64,000 nucleotides of DNA from JBMOGA01 sp049318625. Lineage in GTDB: Bacteria > Pseudomonadota > Alphaproteobacteria > Rhizobiales > Hyphomicrobiaceae. Positions within the stretch are counted from its first letter, which is position 1. Each line of letters begins with the position of its first letter. Position numbers and translations under genes: made by a program. This document shows positions 26,023 to 36,200 of this stretch, piece after piece. The notes under the pieces are model-generated. The model saw only the letters and a list, made by a program, of their open reading frames with translations, did no database searches and was not told the origin of the DNA. Location: contig JBMOGA010000015.1 of the NCBI GenBank assembly GCA_049318625.1, positions 1 through 64,000 on the forward strand, read 5' to 3'.

Positions 26023-26933
26023 GGTGTCGTCCCTCCCAGGCTGCCGGCCGCAAAGGCGCTGATCAGCATGCCGAAGACGTACAGCGTGGTGCCAGTGGCA
26101 TTGTACCAGGGCGCATGCGCGCGCGGGTCGCCCAGCAAGCGGCGCATCAGCGCGATCTGCACCAGTAGAAGTGCAACAACTGCCAGCGCGAACCAGCCGC
26201 GGTCCCAGCTCGCGAGCAGGGCGACGACGACCGCCTGCGGCGCCCCCATGACGAGGCAGGCGAGCCACGCGGCGCGGTCGGCACCGAGTTGGACGGGCAG
26301 CGAGGCGACACCCATGCGGCGGTCGCCCTCGATCGCCTTGAAATCATTCAGCGTCATGATGCCGTGCGCGCCGATGCTGTAGAGCACCGCGAGCAAAAGG
26401 ACCTCGGTGCGCGGCATCGCCCCCGTCATCAGAGCCGCACCGGTGAACCACGGCAGGCCCTCGTAGCAGCCGGCGACCGCGCTGTTGCCCCACCAGCCGT
26501 TGAGCTTGAGCCGCAGTGGCGGGGCGCTGTAGGCCCACGCGAGCAGGACGCCGACAGCGGCGGCGAGAAAGATCAGCGAACCGAGGACCGCGGCGAAGGC
26601 CAGCGAGATCGCCGTGCCCGCCAAGGCGATGTAGAGACCCCAATGGCCGGGAATGCGGCCGGACGGTATGGGCCGGTTCGGTTCGTTGATGGCGTCGACG
26701 TGTCGGTCATACCAGTCGTTGACCGCCTGGCTCGTGCCGCACACGAGGGGGCCTGCCAGCACGACGCCGGCCACCAGCAACGCCCAATGGCTCGCGAGCG
26801 GCACGCCGGCCGAAACCACCCCGCATCCGAACGCCCACATCGGCGCGAACCAGGTAATCGGTTTGAGAAGTTCGAGAACGGCAGCAGGATCGGGACGGCC
26901 GGTCGCCAACTGCCTTGCGCTCATGCCGGCCAT
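26019..26933 (-). CDS. bchG: bacteriochlorophyll a synthase
   Basis: UbiA-family prenyltransferase (304 residues) that esterifies bacteriochlorophyllide a with geranylgeranyl diphosphate. The two prenyl-diphosphate motifs are NDWYDRHVDAINEPNRPIPSG and NDFKAIEGDRRMG, between hydrophobic helices (about nine). I chose ATG 26933, which follows GGAGGG; an earlier start at 26984 would lie inside the PpsR-box region and lacks a ribosome site. First gene of the bchG-transporter-bchP-small ORF operon. Confidence 0.94.
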   Translation of the reverse strand: MAGMSARQLATGRPDPAAVLELLKPITWFAPMWAFGCGVVSAGVPLASHWALLVAGVVLAGPLVCGTSQAVNDWYDRHVDAINEPNRPIPSGRIPGHWGLYIALAGTAISLAFAAVLGSLIFLAAAVGVLLAWAYSAPPLRLKLNGWWGNSAVAGCYEGLPWFTGAALMTGAMPRTEVLLLAVLYSIGAHGIMTLNDFKAIEGDRRMGVASLPVQLGADRAAWLACLVMGAPQAVVVALLASWDRGWFALAVVALLLVQIALMRRLLGDPRAHAPWYNATGTTLYVFGMLISAFAAGSLGGTTP

Positions 26934-26991
26934 GTGAGCCCTCCTCGACCGTCGTCGGGTCGAGAGAAATGCTAAACATGACATTTATGCG

Positions 26992-27009
26992 TGTCAATAA
27001 AGACTGACA
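26992..27009. promoter_or_regulatory. PpsR/CrtJ box at bchG promoter
   Basis: Exact TGT-N12-ACA match with extended half-sites TGTCA and TGACA, 59 bases before the bchG start. A further TGACA half-site at 26979-26983 lies exactly 8 bases before it, so the upstream partner box (26966-26983, GAA-N12-ACA) keeps only its right half. The ppsR stop codon is 40 bases away on the other side. Confidence 0.75.
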
Positions 27010-27048
27010 CTTTTGTTCGCGCCCGGCGCGGCCGTCTGCGCGCGTCGG

Positions 27049-28482
27049 CTATTCGACCTCGCTGTCGAGGTCGCCCATCCCGTGCCGCCGCAACTTGACA
27101 TAGAGGCTTTGACGGCTGAGGCCGAGCATCTCTGCGGCCGACGCGCGATTGTCGGCGGTCAGCTCGAGCGCCGCCTCGATGCACATCCGCTCGATGATGT
27201 CGGTGGTCTCGCGAACCAGATCCTTGAGCGGCACCCGGCCGACCAGCTCGGTCAGCTGCTGCATCGAGCGCGGCAGGCCGCGGCTCGGCTTATCGAGGCC
27301 GATCGGTTCGCGCTGGGCCCGGCGAATGCTGAGCCCGATGCACGGCATCGGCCCGTGCGGCACGGTCACCGCCGAGACATCGACGTCGGCCTGGCCGCCA
27401 TACTCGGCCCGCACGACGGTCAGGAAATGGCGCACGGCGCCATGCTCGCGCAGGCTCGCGAACAGGATGTCGGCATCGAGATCGACCCGGCCGAGCCACC
27501 GCCCGATGGATTCGCCGCGGACCTGCTCTTCCGCGGTCAGGCCCACGAGTTCGAGGAATGCCGTATTGGCGGACAACACGCGCCGGTCCTCACCGATCAC
27601 GACGAGGGCGTCCGGCAGATGTTCCAGGACGCCGAGCGCGATCGAGCGCGTCGAAACAGCCCCCTCGCTGCTGTCGGCACTCAACGGCGACAGCCGCACC
27701 AGGAAATAGGTTTGGGCGTCTTGGCGGAACAGCGATGCGGACAGCCGCATTGCACGTTTCGAAAAGGCGGTGGACACCTCGATCTCGTCGGCCCGCGGCG
27801 TCGCCCGCACACTGGCGAGCAGGGCCTCGAGGGCTGCCACACTGCCCGGCGCGACGAGTTCGGCGAGTTGGCGGCCGACGGCCCGGCGCGATCCGTTCGC
27901 CAGCATCGTGACAGCCGCAGGATTGGCCTCGACGACCTTGAGGGTCGAGGAATCCACGATCATTACGGCCTCTGCGGAAAGCTGGAACAGGGACCGATAG
28001 CGGGTTTCGAGCGAACGCAGGCGGGCGTATTCCCGCTCGAGTTGCTGCTCGGCCCGCACCAGGCGCTCCTGAAGGGCCCCGACAGCTCTGAGATCGCGTC
28101 CGATCGCGATGATCCGCCCTTCGAGGCCGAGCCGTACCGTGCAGTAGCGGACAGGCAGGTCACTACGTCCGGCGATAGGATGGTTGACTTGGCGCCACCG
28201 GGCGTGAGCCGAGGTCTCCGCGTCACTGATCAGTTCTTCGATCTTGGGACGGCTTTCGACGGTGACGGTTTCTGACCATGGCCGCCCGATCCATTCGGAG
28301 CAGCCCGCCGCGGCCAGTTCGCCATTGTCGGAAGCGAGGTCGCGGATGATCCCCTTGCGATCGAGCACCACGGCAATATCCGAACACGCCGTCACCAGCT
28401 GAGCCGCCTGTGCCGCGTCAACGCCGCTGAACGTTTTCTTTGGTGTTCTGAAGTTGATCACGGCGCCGCAGACAAGGTTCAA
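27049..28482 (-). CDS. ppsR: photosynthesis gene repressor PpsR/CrtJ
   Basis: Redox- and light-responsive repressor of bch, crt and puc genes (477 residues). It has PAS domains (about 25-130, 150-260 and 280-385, with a coiled-coil-like stretch near 125-155) and a C-terminal Fis-type helix-turn-helix (about 445-470, ending LGLSRQSLYVKLRRHG). Cys434 in ERMCIEAALELTADNRA corresponds to the redox cysteine next to the HTH in Rhodobacter proteins. The start is uncertain: TTG 28482 has AGAGG close by, while GTG 28461 fits the usual N-terminus better. aerR is directly upstream on the same strand, its usual partner. Confidence 0.92.
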   Translation of the reverse strand: MNLVCGAVINFRTPKKTFSGVDAAQAAQLVTACSDIAVVLDRKGIIRDLASDNGELAAAGCSEWIGRPWSETVTVESRPKIEELISDAETSAHARWRQVNHPIAGRSDLPVRYCTVRLGLEGRIIAIGRDLRAVGALQERLVRAEQQLEREYARLRSLETRYRSLFQLSAEAVMIVDSSTLKVVEANPAAVTMLANGSRRAVGRQLAELVAPGSVAALEALLASVRATPRADEIEVSTAFSKRAMRLSASLFRQDAQTYFLVRLSPLSADSSEGAVSTRSIALGVLEHLPDALVVIGEDRRVLSANTAFLELVGLTAEEQVRGESIGRWLGRVDLDADILFASLREHGAVRHFLTVVRAEYGGQADVDVSAVTVPHGPMPCIGLSIRRAQREPIGLDKPSRGLPRSMQQLTELVGRVPLKDLVRETTDIIERMCIEAALELTADNRASAAEMLGLSRQSLYVKLRRHGMGDLDSEVE

Positions 28483-28535
28483 GCCTCTGGTGTCGATCTA
28501 GCATGGGGCCCAGCTGCCCGGTACCCCGCCCGTAC

Positions 28536-29510
28536 TCAAGTCGCAGCCCGCTCTTCGCGGCAACGCATGACGAACGCAACCGCTTCCGCCACATCCCGCG
28601 CCAGACAATCGGCACCCACGAGGTCGGCTCGGAGGCTGCCCGACACGGTCGTGACAGCGCCCCCGACGATCACTTTCACACTGTTACGCCGGGACGTGGA
28701 CCGCACCGTGTCGATAACCGAGACCACGTTTCCTATCAAGCTCTCCGAACCAACCGATATGCCCACAAAGTTGTAAGCTTTCTGTCGAACGGCAACTTCG
28801 ATGTCGCTCAGATCGTCGGCCACCAGAGTGACCACATCCAGTCCGGCGCTTCGCAAGCCTTCCGCTGCCATATGCAAGCCGAAGGTATGCTGCTCGCCGG
28901 GCGGCGCCGTCATCAGGGCGGACTGCAGGCTCCAGTCCATGACGTCCTGCGACCCGCGCAGATCGCACACGATCCGCTGCAGGCGTCCGACCGCGACGGT
29001 CACCTCGAGGAAGTCGACCTCGTCCTCTTCCCATAGCGTGCCGAGTTGACGGGCGGCGGGGGCGAGCAGATCCTGGAAGATGCGATCGAGCGGATAGCCG
29101 CGCTCGCGGAGCGCCGTGCAATAGAGAAGTCCCTCGGCCAGCGTGTCGCCGCGAACGAGTCCAACGAGGTCCGTGATCTGCTTCGCGGTGATGCGCCGGC
29201 TCCGCGCCTCGCCGCCGCGCTCACCCGCTGCCGTCTTGAAACTCGCGGCGGGCACCTCGGGGGCCGGGGCCCCGGACGCCCCGAGCTTGTGCAGCATCAT
29301 CAGCTGCGGAATGACATTGCCCTCGATCAGCGATGTCAGAAATCGCGAGCGCTCGGAGTCGAGGCACTCGGCTTCGCTGCCACCCGCAGGTTCGCTGGCG
29401 GGAGTCTGCGACGCGGATTTCCCCCGTTTTGAAACGTGTACGCGCCTTTTTTCTGGGGGGCGATCGGGCTGGCAATCGGACATCTCGGTGTGTTGTCTTG
29501 GACCTGGCAT
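28536..29510 (-). CDS. aerR: cobalamin-binding antirepressor AerR
   Basis: B12-binding light-responsive partner of PpsR/CrtJ (324 residues). The helical cap is at about 110-195 and the Rossmann-like B12 domain at about 200-320, with the lower-ligand histidine motif EQHTFGLH and the GISVGSES segment. ATG 29510 follows AGGAG at good spacing; a TTG at 29540 and ATG 29483 are alternatives. The first ~100 residues are polar, low in structure and not obviously conserved, which recalls the long and short AerR forms described in Rhodobacter. It precedes ppsR on the same strand and is divergent from bchF. Confidence 0.88.
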   Translation of the reverse strand: MPGPRQHTEMSDCQPDRPPEKRRVHVSKRGKSASQTPASEPAGGSEAECLDSERSRFLTSLIEGNVIPQLMMLHKLGASGAPAPEVPAASFKTAAGERGGEARSRRITAKQITDLVGLVRGDTLAEGLLYCTALRERGYPLDRIFQDLLAPAARQLGTLWEEDEVDFLEVTVAVGRLQRIVCDLRGSQDVMDWSLQSALMTAPPGEQHTFGLHMAAEGLRSAGLDVVTLVADDLSDIEVAVRQKAYNFVGISVGSESLIGNVVSVIDTVRSTSRRNSVKVIVGGAVTTVSGSLRADLVGADCLARDVAEAVAFVMRCREERAAT

Positions 29511-29542
29511 CGGCTGACTCCTGCCGGCAAGAAACCCCAACT

Positions 29543-29563
29543 AATCAGCTGAAACAGCTGATT
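29543..29563. repeat. perfect palindrome in aerR-bchF intergenic region
   Basis: Inverted repeat with nine-base arms (AATCAGCTG / CAGCTGATT) around a three-base spacer, 33 bases upstream of the aerR ATG. On the plus strand it is followed by T residues. No plus-strand gene ends here, so an operator or a leader hairpin of aerR is more likely than a terminator. Confidence 0.6.
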
Positions 29564-29702
29564 TTCCACGATGCACCATTGCTCATCCCGCCAGGAATTG
29601 CCTGCATTGATTGCAGTGCTTGTCTCGTACTTAACCACGCCAACCGCAGACACGCCAGCCAGGAAAAGTAGAGCCCGAGGGTCGAGAGCATCAGAGCGTT
29701 CT

Positions 29703-29746
29703 TGTTCACGGTTGTAAAGAAAAAACGACGTCAAGTTTAGTTGACA
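29703..29746. promoter_or_regulatory. tandem PpsR-like boxes upstream of bchF
   Basis: Box 1 29703-29720 reads TGT-N12-AGA and box 2 29729-29746 reads CGT-N12-ACA, the latter with the dyad GTCAA-N6-TTGAC. The gap is exactly 8 bases. Each differs from the consensus by one base. They lie 76-119 bases before the bchF start and would control the long bchF-hemA superoperon. Confidence 0.6.
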
Positions 29747-29821
29747 GGTTCGAAACCCCAGCCTTACACTTCGTCATCGGTCCTGGACCGGCCAGCCCCT
29801 GCTGAGGCGAGACGTGAAGTG

Positions 29822-30343
29822 ATGGCAGATCGAAAGAACGTCTCCAGCGCCCGCCCCATGCTCTACACGGCCGAGGAGCGCCGGCGCCGCGACGCGACGG
29901 TGTGGACGCTGGTGCAAGGCCTGTTGGCGCCCTTCCAGTTCGTCGTGTTCCTGGTCTCCCTTTGGCTGGTTCTGCGCTGCCTCCTGACCGGTGACGGTGC
30001 GACTGCCGCCGCCGCGTCCATCGTGGTGAAGACGCTGACGCTCTACGCGATCATGATCACCGGTTCGATCTGGGAGAAGGAGGTGTTCGGCAAGTATCTG
30101 TTCGCCCGCCCCTTCTTCTGGGAGGATGTGGTGAGCATGCTCGTCCTGGCGCTCCATACCGCCTATCTCGCGACCCTGTTCCTCGATCTTCTGGATACCC
30201 GCGGGCAACTGCTGCTCGCCTTGGCGGCCTACGCCAGTTACGTGGTGAACGCTGGCCAATTTCTTCTGAAACTGAGGTCGGCCAGGCTCGAGAGCCCGCA
30301 AGCGCCGTCCGGCAACCCCGCCGCCATGGGGGCCGCATCGTGA
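29822..30343 (+). CDS. bchF: 3-vinyl bacteriochlorophyllide hydratase
   Basis: Membrane enzyme (173 residues) that hydrates the C3 vinyl group to hydroxyethyl. It shows the BchF pattern LYTAEERRRRDATVWTLVQGLLAPFQFVVF followed by four hydrophobic segments and GSIWEKEVFGKYLFARPFFWEDVVS. Start ATG 29822 (weak ribosome site GAAGTG) matches family length; an earlier in-frame ATG at 29741 would overlap the PpsR-like box. It begins the superoperon and overlaps bchN by 4 bases. Confidence 0.92.
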   Translation: MADRKNVSSARPMLYTAEERRRRDATVWTLVQGLLAPFQFVVFLVSLWLVLRCLLTGDGATAAAASIVVKTLTLYAIMITGSIWEKEVFGKYLFARPFFWEDVVSMLVLALHTAYLATLFLDLLDTRGQLLLALAAYASYVVNAGQFLLKLRSARLESPQAPSGNPAAMGAAS

Positions 30344-31650
30344 ACGATCTCACCCCGATTGCCGTCCCCGCCGATGTCGCCTGTGCCGATCTGGGCGCCG
30401 ACCAAGTGCCCGTGTTGCGCGAGCGCGGACAGCGCGAAGTTTTCTGTGGATTGACCGGAATCGTTTGGCTTCATCGCAAAATACAGGATGCGTTCTTCCT
30501 GATCGTCGGATCGCGGACCTGCGCGCACCTGATGCAGTCGGCGGCGGGCGTGATGATCTTTGCCGAGCCGCGATTCGCGACCGCGATCATCGAGGAGCGC
30601 GATCTCGCCGGCTTGGCCGATATCGACGACGAACTCGACCGGGTCGTCGGCCAGTTGATTGCGCGCAGGCCCGATATCAAATTGCTGTTCCTGGTCGGCT
30701 CCTGCCCGTCGGAGGTCATCAAGCTCGATCTCAAGCGAGCGGCGTCGCGGCTGATGAGCCTCCATGCGCCGAAGCTGCGGGTGCTGAACTATTCCGGCAG
30801 TGGCATCGAGACGACGTTCACGCAGGGCGAGGACGCCTGTCTCGCCGCGATCGTCGCCGACGGCGGCCATCTTGCCGGCGCCCCCCAGGCGGATCTCGTG
30901 GTGGTCGGGTGTCTGGCCGATATCGTCGAGGATCAGCTGAGGCGGCTGCTCGCCGACATGGGGCTCTCATCCGTGGCGTTCCTGCCCGGTCGCCGCAGCG
31001 ACGCCATGCCGGCGATCGGCGATGCGACGCGCTACATTCTGGCCCAGCCGTTCCTGACCGATACCGCACGGGCGCTCGAGGAACGGGGCGCACGCCGCAT
31101 CGACGCGCCCTTTCCGCTCGGCGCGGAAGGTTCGGCCTTGTGGCTCGGTGCCGTCGGCCGCGAATTCGCCATCGATCCAGGCCGGGTGGCGGCCGCCATC
31201 GCACCGGCGCGCGCCCGGGCCGAGGCGGCGCTCGCCCGCTATCGGCCGGCGCTGGAAGGCCGCCGTATTTTCTTCTTCCCCGACAGTCAACTCGAACTGC
31301 CGTTGGCCCGCTTTCTCAGTCGCGAGCTCGGCATGATCTGCGTCGAGGTCGGCACGCCCTATCTCAATCGCCAACTGCTGGCCGCCGATCTCGCGCTGCT
31401 GGCGCAGGGCACGCGCCTCAGCGAGGGGCAGGATGTCGACCGCCAGCTCGACCGCTGCCGGGCCGAACGGCCGGACATCACCGTGTGCGGTCTCGGTCTC
31501 GCCAATCCCCTCGAGGCCGAAGGGCTCACCACCAAGTGGTCGATCGAGCTGCTGTTCTCGCCCATTCAGGGCTTCGAGCAGGCGGGAGACCTCGCGGACC
31601 TGTTCGTGCGTCCGCTGGCCCGGCGTGCGCGATTGGGGGGCACGCCATGA
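30340..31650 (+). CDS. bchN: light-independent protochlorophyllide reductase subunit N
   Basis: Part of the NB catalytic component of dark-operative protochlorophyllide reductase, nitrogenase-like (436 residues). The three cysteine ligands of the shared 4Fe-4S cluster are Cys36 (EVFCGLTG), Cys61 (SRTCAH) and Cys122 (GSCPSEV). GTG 30340 overlaps the bchF stop (GTGA), and the bchB start overlaps its own stop (ATGA). Confidence 0.95.
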   Translation: MNDLTPIAVPADVACADLGADQVPVLRERGQREVFCGLTGIVWLHRKIQDAFFLIVGSRTCAHLMQSAAGVMIFAEPRFATAIIEERDLAGLADIDDELDRVVGQLIARRPDIKLLFLVGSCPSEVIKLDLKRAASRLMSLHAPKLRVLNYSGSGIETTFTQGEDACLAAIVADGGHLAGAPQADLVVVGCLADIVEDQLRRLLADMGLSSVAFLPGRRSDAMPAIGDATRYILAQPFLTDTARALEERGARRIDAPFPLGAEGSALWLGAVGREFAIDPGRVAAAIAPARARAEAALARYRPALEGRRIFFFPDSQLELPLARFLSRELGMICVEVGTPYLNRQLLAADLALLAQGTRLSEGQDVDRQLDRCRAERPDITVCGLGLANPLEAEGLTTKWSIELLFSPIQGFEQAGDLADLFVRPLARRARLGGTP

Positions 31651-33224
31651 AGCTCGCGGTGTGGACATACGAGGGGCCGCCGCACGTCGGCGCCATGCGG
31701 ATCGCCACCGCGATGCGCAACGTCCATTACGTTCTGCATGCGCCGCAGGGCGACACCTATGCCGATCTCCTGTTCACCATGATCGAGCGGCGCAACACGC
31801 GCCCGCCCGTCACCTACACCACGTTCCAGGCTCGCGACCTCGGTGGCGATACGGCGGACCTCTTCAAGACGGCGGCCCGCGACGCTTACGAGCGGTTCAA
31901 GCCCGACGCGCTGCTGGTCGGTGCGTCCTGCACGGCCGAGTTGATCCAGGACGACCCGGGGGGCTTGGCGGCGGCCCTCGGCCTGCCGATCCCGGTCATC
32001 GCGCTGGAGCTGCCGTCCTACCAGAAGAAAGAGAACTGGGGCGCCTCCGAGACCTTCTACCGGATCGTCCGGACCCTTGCGACCGCCAAGCGGACTCCGG
32101 TTGCCGACGGCCAGCGCCGGCCGACCTGCAATATCCTCGGCCCGACGGCGCTCGGCTTCCGTCATCGCGACGACGTCATCGAGACGCAGCGGCTACTTGC
32201 CGAGATCGGCGTGGACACCGCCGTCGTCGCGCCGCTCGGCGCCGGTGTCGCCGATATCGCGCGCCTGCCGCAGGCGGATTTCAACGTGGTCCTCTACCCA
32301 GAGATCGCGACGGCGGCCGCACAATGGCTGCAGCGCGAGCATGGCCAGCCCTTCGTTGCCACTGTCCCGATCGGCGCCGGGGCCACCCGCGATTTCATCC
32401 GCGAGGTGCAGAACGTGACCGGCCTCACACAGGCTGTCGACAGCGATTGGGCGGATCCCCGTGCAACCTGGTACGCCCGCTCGATCGACTCGACCTATCT
32501 GAACGGCAAGCGCGTCTTCATTTTCGGCGACGCCACGCACGTGATCGCCGCCGCGCGGATCGCCAAGCACGAGCTCGGGTTCGCCGTGGCCGGGCTCGGG
32601 ACCTACACCCGCGAGATGGCGCGCGAGGTCAGGGCGGCGGCCGAGGCGCACGGAGTCGAGGCCCTCGTCACCGACGACTACCTGGAGGTCGAGAAGCGGA
32701 TCGTCGAACTGCAGCCCGAGCTGGTGCTCGGCACCCAGATGGAACGCCACATCGCCAAGCGGCTCGGCATCCCGAGCGCCGTGATATCGGCTCCGGTTCA
32801 CGTCCAGGATTTCCCCGCCCGCTACGCGCCGCAGGTCGGACGCGAGGGCGCGAACGTCATCTTCGATACCTGGGTGCACCCGCTGATGATGGGTCTAGAG
32901 GAGCACCTGATCACCCTGTTCAAGGACGATTTCGAGTTCAACGAGCAGCGCGGACCGTCCCACTTGGCGCATGCGCCGCGATCGAACGCCGACGCCGGCT
33001 CCGAGCCCGTCGCGGCAGCGACCGGGAAGGCGGCCGCCGCACCCGTGGCCGTCCCGGCCGGTGTCGCGGCTTGGGCGCCCGAGGCCGAGGCCGAACTCCG
33101 CAAGATCCCGTTCTTCGTTCGCGGCAAGGCGCGGCGGAATACGGAAAACTTCGCCAAGGACCGTGGATTCTCTCTGATCACCGTGGAGACTCTCTACGAT
33201 GCAAAAGCACATTTCGGCCGCTGA
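31647..33224 (+). CDS. bchB: light-independent protochlorophyllide reductase subunit B
   Basis: Second subunit of the DPOR catalytic component (525 residues). Asp36 (PQGDTYAD) is the unusual aspartate ligand of the NB cluster; the substrate-site region and GASCTAELIQDD follow. The C-terminal small domain starts near residue 470 after an alanine/proline-rich linker and ends with FFVRGKARRNTENFAKDRG. ATG 31647 overlaps the bchN stop. It overlaps bchH by 26 bases. Confidence 0.95.
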   Translation: MKLAVWTYEGPPHVGAMRIATAMRNVHYVLHAPQGDTYADLLFTMIERRNTRPPVTYTTFQARDLGGDTADLFKTAARDAYERFKPDALLVGASCTAELIQDDPGGLAAALGLPIPVIALELPSYQKKENWGASETFYRIVRTLATAKRTPVADGQRRPTCNILGPTALGFRHRDDVIETQRLLAEIGVDTAVVAPLGAGVADIARLPQADFNVVLYPEIATAAAQWLQREHGQPFVATVPIGAGATRDFIREVQNVTGLTQAVDSDWADPRATWYARSIDSTYLNGKRVFIFGDATHVIAAARIAKHELGFAVAGLGTYTREMAREVRAAAEAHGVEALVTDDYLEVEKRIVELQPELVLGTQMERHIAKRLGIPSAVISAPVHVQDFPARYAPQVGREGANVIFDTWVHPLMMGLEEHLITLFKDDFEFNEQRGPSHLAHAPRSNADAGSEPVAAATGKAAAAPVAVPAGVAAWAPEAEAELRKIPFFVRGKARRNTENFAKDRGFSLITVETLYDAKAHFGR

Positions 33225-36200
33225 GCGCACCGGTCCGGTGCGCGTGGTGATCGTCACCCTCGACACGCATTTGTCGAGCACGACCGACCGTGCCGAGGCG
33301 ATGCTGCGCGACGAGATCCCCGGGCTGTCCATCCGTCTCCATGCCGTCGCGAGTTTCGATGGCGATCCGGCCGCGCGCGCGCGTTGCCACGCCGACATTG
33401 CCTCCGGCGACATCATCCTGGTCACCATGCTGTTCATGGAGGACCACATCCAGTCGGTACTGCCGCAGCTCATGGCGCGCCGCGACAGCTGCGACGCGAT
33501 GATCTGCTGCATGTCGGCCGGCGAGGTCATCAAGCTGACGCGCCTCGGTCAGTTCCGGATGGACAAGCCCGACACCGGCGTCGTGGCCCTGCTGAAGCGC
33601 CTGCGTGGCGGCGGCGCCAAATCGGGCGCGAGCCGACCGGCGTCGGGCGCTCGCCAGATGGCCATGTTGAAGCGCCTGCCGAAAATCCTGCGCTACATCC
33701 CCGGCACGGCGCAGGATGTGCGGGCCTACTTCCTCACCCTCCAGTATTGGCTGGCGGGCTCGGAGGAGAATGTCGTCAACCTCGTCCGCTTCCTCGTCGG
33801 CCGCTATGCGGCAGGCCCGCGTGCGAACTTGCGGACACTGATTTCGGCCACACCGCCGATCGAGTATCCGGAGGTCGGCGTCTATCATCCGGCGATGCCG
33901 GGCCGTCTCTCCGCCCGGACGGACAAGCTTCCGGGCACCGGGGCCAGGGGCACGGTCGGCCTCGTCATCCTGCGCTCGTACATCCTCGCCGGCAACACGC
34001 AGCACTACGATGGCGTGATCGCGGCGCTGGAGGCGCGGGGGCTGCGCGTCATCCCGGCCTTCGCCAGCGGGCTCGATGCGCGCCCGGCGATCGAGCAATT
34101 CTTTCTCGACAAGGGCCGCGCGGTGGTCGACGCGGTCGTGTCGCTCACCGGGTTCAGTCTCGTCGGCGGCCCTGCCTACAACGACTCCAAGGCGGCCGAG
34201 GATATTCTCGCCACGCTCGACGTGCCCTATCTGGCCGCCCATCCGGTCGAGTTCCAGACGCTGCAGCATTGGGGCGCGTCCGACCGCGGCCTGCTGCCCA
34301 TCGAAAGCACCATCATGGTGGCGATCCCCGAACTCGACGGCGCGACCGGGCCGATCGTGTTCGGTGGCCGGTCGGATGGCTCGGCCGAGCCGTGCACCGG
34401 ATGCGCGCGCCATTGCTCGTTCCCGCCCGGGCCCGACGCGCATGACATGCATGTGTGTGCCGAGCGCGCCGACATGCTGAGCCGCCGGATCGAGAAGCTG
34501 GTCGACCTGCGGCGCAGCCAGCGGGCAGATCGCAAGATCGCGGTCGTGCTGTTCAATTTCCCGCCCAACGCGGGCAACACCGGAACGGCCGCTTTTCTGT
34601 CGGTGTTCGCCTCGCTCCACAACACCCTGACGGCGATGAAGTCCGCCGGCTATACCGTCGACGTGCCGGCCAGCGTCGATGAGCTGCGCGATCGCATCAT
34701 CATCGGCAACGCCGCGCGTTACGGCGCGGTCGCGAACGTCGCGGCCCGCATCCCGACCGACACGCATGTCCGGCGCGAGCGCTGGCTCGCCCAGATCGAG
34801 ACGCAGTGGGGGCCGGCGCCCGGCCGCCAGCAGAGCGACGGCGCATCGATCCACGTCCTGGGCGAGCACTTCGGCAACGTGTTCGTCGGCGTCCAGCCGG
34901 CCTTCGGCTACGAAGGCGATCCGATGCGGTTGCTATTCGAGAAGGGGTTCTCGCCGACGCATGCGTTCTCGGCCTTCTACCGCTGGATCCGCGAGGACTT
35001 CGGGGCGCAGGCTGTGCTCCACTTCGGCACCCACGGCGCGCTCGAGTTCATGCCCGGCAAGCAGACCGGCATGAGCGCGGACTGCTGGCCGGATCGATTG
35101 ATCCAGGATCTGCCGAATTTGTACCTCTACGCCTCGAACAACCCGTCCGAGGGTATGATCGCCAAGCGCCGGTCGGCGGCAACGCTGATCAGCTACATGA
35201 CGCCGCCGGTCGCACACGCCGGCCTCTATCGCGGCCTCGTCGATCTCAAGGCGGCGATCGAGCGCTGGCGTGGCCTCGATCCCGACGCCGATGCGGAGCG
35301 CCGGCAGCTGATCGAATTGATCCAGGCGCAAGCCTCGCAACTCGATCTCGCGCCTGCGACCCCCGTCTGGTCGGATGATGCCGACGCCCGGCGCGCCATC
35401 GTGCGGATCTCCGAGGCGGTGCTGGAACTCGAGTACACGTTGATCCCCCATGGACTCCACGTGGTCGGGGCGGCGCCGAGTGTGGCCGAGCGCGTCGACA
35501 TGCTGGCCTCGGTCGCCGAGGCCTCCTACGGGCAGCGCCCGGACAAGGCGGCGCTGGAAGCGCTGCTGGCCGGCAAGCCGGCCGCCCAGGCACTCGCCAG
35601 GAGCGGCATGGCGGCGAGCGCCGACAACATCGCCATGTTCGAGCGGCTGCTCACCACCGACCGTCTGCTCGCCCGCGATCACGAGGTGCCCGCCATCCTC
35701 CGGGCCCTCGATGGCCGCTATCTGCGGCCCGCGCCGGGTGGCGACCTATTGCGGACCCCGGAGATCCTGCCGACCGGGCGCAACCTCCACGGCTTCGATC
35801 CGTTCCGCATACCGAGCGCCTTCGCGGTGAAGGCCGGCGCCCTGCAGGCCCGCCAGCTGATCGCGCGCCACATCGCCAACGGCAACCCGCTGCCCGAAAC
35901 CGTGGCGCTGGTCCTCTGGGGGACGGACAACCTGAAGACGGAAGGCGGGCCGATCGCGCAAGCCATGGCGTTGATCGGCGCGCTGCCGCGCTTCGACTCC
36001 TATGGGCGGCTGGCCGGTGCCGATCTGATCCCGCTGGCCGATCTCGGCCGGCCGCGCATCGACGTGATCATCACCATGTCGGGTATCTTCCGCGATCTCC
36101 TGCCGCTTCAGATCAAGCTGCTTGCCGAAGCCACCTATAAGGCGGCCGCGGCCGACGAGCCTCTCGACCAGAACTTCGTGCGCAAGCATGCACTGGCGCA

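Noticed and set aside
33178..34869. 563-codon minus-strand frame over bchH
   Set aside because: Antisense shadow of bchH; composition is atypical of a folded protein.
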